From: Verrucomicrobiota bacterium
Lineage (GTDB): Bacteria; Chlamydiota; Chlamydiia; Chlamydiales; FEN-1388
Direction of reading: 5' to 3'
Length of the DNA: 6,769 nt
Assembly: GCA_018239705.1 (NCBI GenBank)
Contig: JAFEGS010000051.1
Location: forward strand, 1 to 6,769
Positions within the stretch are counted from its first letter, which is position 1, and every line of letters begins with the position of its first letter. A model generated the notes under the pieces. That model was not told the origin of the DNA. It saw nothing but the letters and a program-made list of their open reading frames with translations, and made no database searches. This document shows positions 5,994 to 6,769 of the stretch, piece by piece. A program made the position numbers and the translations under genes.

Positions 5994-6015
5994 AGAGGGG
6001 GTTAGTACCAATAAT
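5987..6015 (+). promoter_or_regulatory. Candidate glgC promoter
   Basis: CTGTCA (5987-5992, four of six matches to TTGACA) and AATAAT (6010-6015, five of six matches to TATAAT) are separated by exactly 17 nt. Initiation near 6022 would leave a leader of about 14 nt, carrying AGAAAGG as a weak ribosome-binding site before ATG 6036. The consensus-like TTGACA at 5968 has no acceptable -10 at the proper distance. Confidence 0.4.
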
Positions 6016-6035
6016 TTTTTAAGAGAAAGGCTACT

Positions 6036-6769
6036 ATGCATACCCTCACTAATGGCATCCAGCATACTACAGGTAAGAGTGAAGCAAGGGGGTGGCCTGC
6101 CGCCTCATCGCCTGTTGATATGTCGAAAGTCTGTTGTATGATATTAGGTGGCGGGCAAGGCACGAGGCTTTTTCCCCTCACACAGAGACATTGCAAACCG
6201 GCTATTCTCTTTGGTGGGCGGTTTCGCCTGGTAGATGTACCGCTCTCAAATGCTATCCATTCACAAATTCATAAAAATTATATTATCACGCAGTTTCTCT
6301 CTGCCTCACTGCATCAGCATATTTTTCAAACCTATCGAAAGGAATCCTACTCGTCAGGCTTTATCGAAATACTGGGCGCCGAGCAAAAGCCGAAGAAAAC
6401 TGACTGGTTCAAGGGCACTGCCGATGCAGTTCGTCAAAACCTTGAGTATCTCATCGAAACACCGGCAGAATATTTTCTCATTCTCTCCGGCGATCAGCTC
6501 TACCACATCAACTTTCAAAAGATGATGCAGTGTGCCCTGCAGAAAAATGTTGATGTCCTTGTTGCCACGCTCGCCGTAAATCAAAAAGATGCCAAGCGCA
6601 TGGGCATTATGAAGGTGAATGAAGACCACCACATCATCGATTTTCATGAAAAACCGGATGCAGACGCTGCTCTAGAACGGCTCAAAACACCCTCTTCTGT
6701 ACTTGACAAGATGGGGCTTCCAACAGAGACAGATGCCTGCTTTTTGGGATCTATGGGGATTTATCTCTT
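6036..6769 (+). CDS. glgC: Glucose-1-phosphate adenylyltransferase GlgC (3' end outside window)
   Basis: Frame open from ATG 6036 to the window end: 244 codons of a protein usually near 420-450 residues. GlgC makes ADP-glucose from ATP and glucose-1-phosphate, the committed step of bacterial glycogen synthesis. Motifs: nucleotide-binding loop ILGGGQGTRLFPLT at 36-49; KPAILFGGRFRLVDVPLSN at 54-72; WFKGTADAVRQN at 124-135; LSGDQLY at 150-156 with D153 matching the catalytic Asp142 of E. coli; FHEKP at 203-207 with the Glu-Lys of the sugar-phosphate site; and GSMGIYL at the edge. The nucleotidyltransferase core seen is intact; the C-terminal beta-helix is not visible. The roughly 30 residues before the first core strand are Ser/Thr/Gly-rich and unlike the core. 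An ATG at 6120 would remove 28 residues but has no ribosome-binding site, so 6036 is preferred. Reading through the final partial codon is consistent with truncation by the window edge. Confidence 0.92.
   Translation, partial: MHTLTNGIQHTTGKSEARGWPAASSPVDMSKVCCMILGGGQGTRLFPLTQRHCKPAILFGGRFRLVDVPLSNAIHSQIHKNYIITQFLSASLHQHIFQTYRKESYSSGFIEILGAEQKPKKTDWFKGTADAVRQNLEYLIETPAEYFLILSGDQLYHINFQKMMQCALQKNVDVLVATLAVNQKDAKRMGIMKVNEDHHIIDFHEKPDADAALERLKTPSSVLDKMGLPTETDACFLGSMGIYL

Noticed and set aside
5968..5996. TTGACA at 5968 as a consensus -35 for glgC
   Set aside because: The sequence 16-18 nt downstream (around CAAAGA) does not resemble a -10; CTGTCA with AATAAT fits better.

Overview
This window most resembles a chromosomal segment of a Chlamydiae-like (environmental chlamydia) bacterium. 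The basis is the gene set: rsmD close to a glycogen-pathway glgC, as I recall from Chlamydia trachomatis, plus a big MORN-repeat protein and a short-spaced, strand-mixed layout. This is inference; no rRNA gene or other marker is present to prove the lineage. Base composition looks close to even, with AT-rich promoter regions.

Layout: (1) 1-865, plus strand: the 3' end of a TPR-protein gene, overlapping by 4 nt (GTGA) with rsmD, the 16S rRNA m2G966 methyltransferase gene. (2) 828-4537, minus strand: a two-gene operon read right to left. The first gene is an Fsr-like (fosmidomycin-resistance type) MFS exporter. It overlaps by ATGA with a gene for an 830-residue, probably exported protein made almost entirely of about 31 MORN/YwqK-type repeats. 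The 3' end of the repeat gene overlaps the 3' end of rsmD by 38 bp. (3) 4538-4776: a divergent control region holding AT-rich promoter signals, a 10-bp palindrome, and a 127-bp GC-rich imperfect inverted repeat flanked by the direct repeat ATAG. (4) 4777-5955, plus strand: rsmB, the 16S rRNA m5C967 methyltransferase gene. (5) 5956-6035: a short intergenic region with a candidate promoter and an inverted repeat. (6) 6036 to the window end, plus strand: glgC (ADP-glucose pyrophosphorylase), truncated by the window edge.

Functional links: RsmD and RsmB modify adjacent nucleotides (966 and 967, E. coli numbering) in the helix 31 loop of 16S rRNA, and here their genes flank the transporter/MORN operon. 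glgC commits glucose-1-phosphate to glycogen synthesis. The least explained parts are the long, regular MORN protein coupled to an exporter, and the hairpin-forming element just upstream of the rsmB ribosome-binding site. That element has the form of a MITE insertion and would also fold in the rsmB leader RNA.
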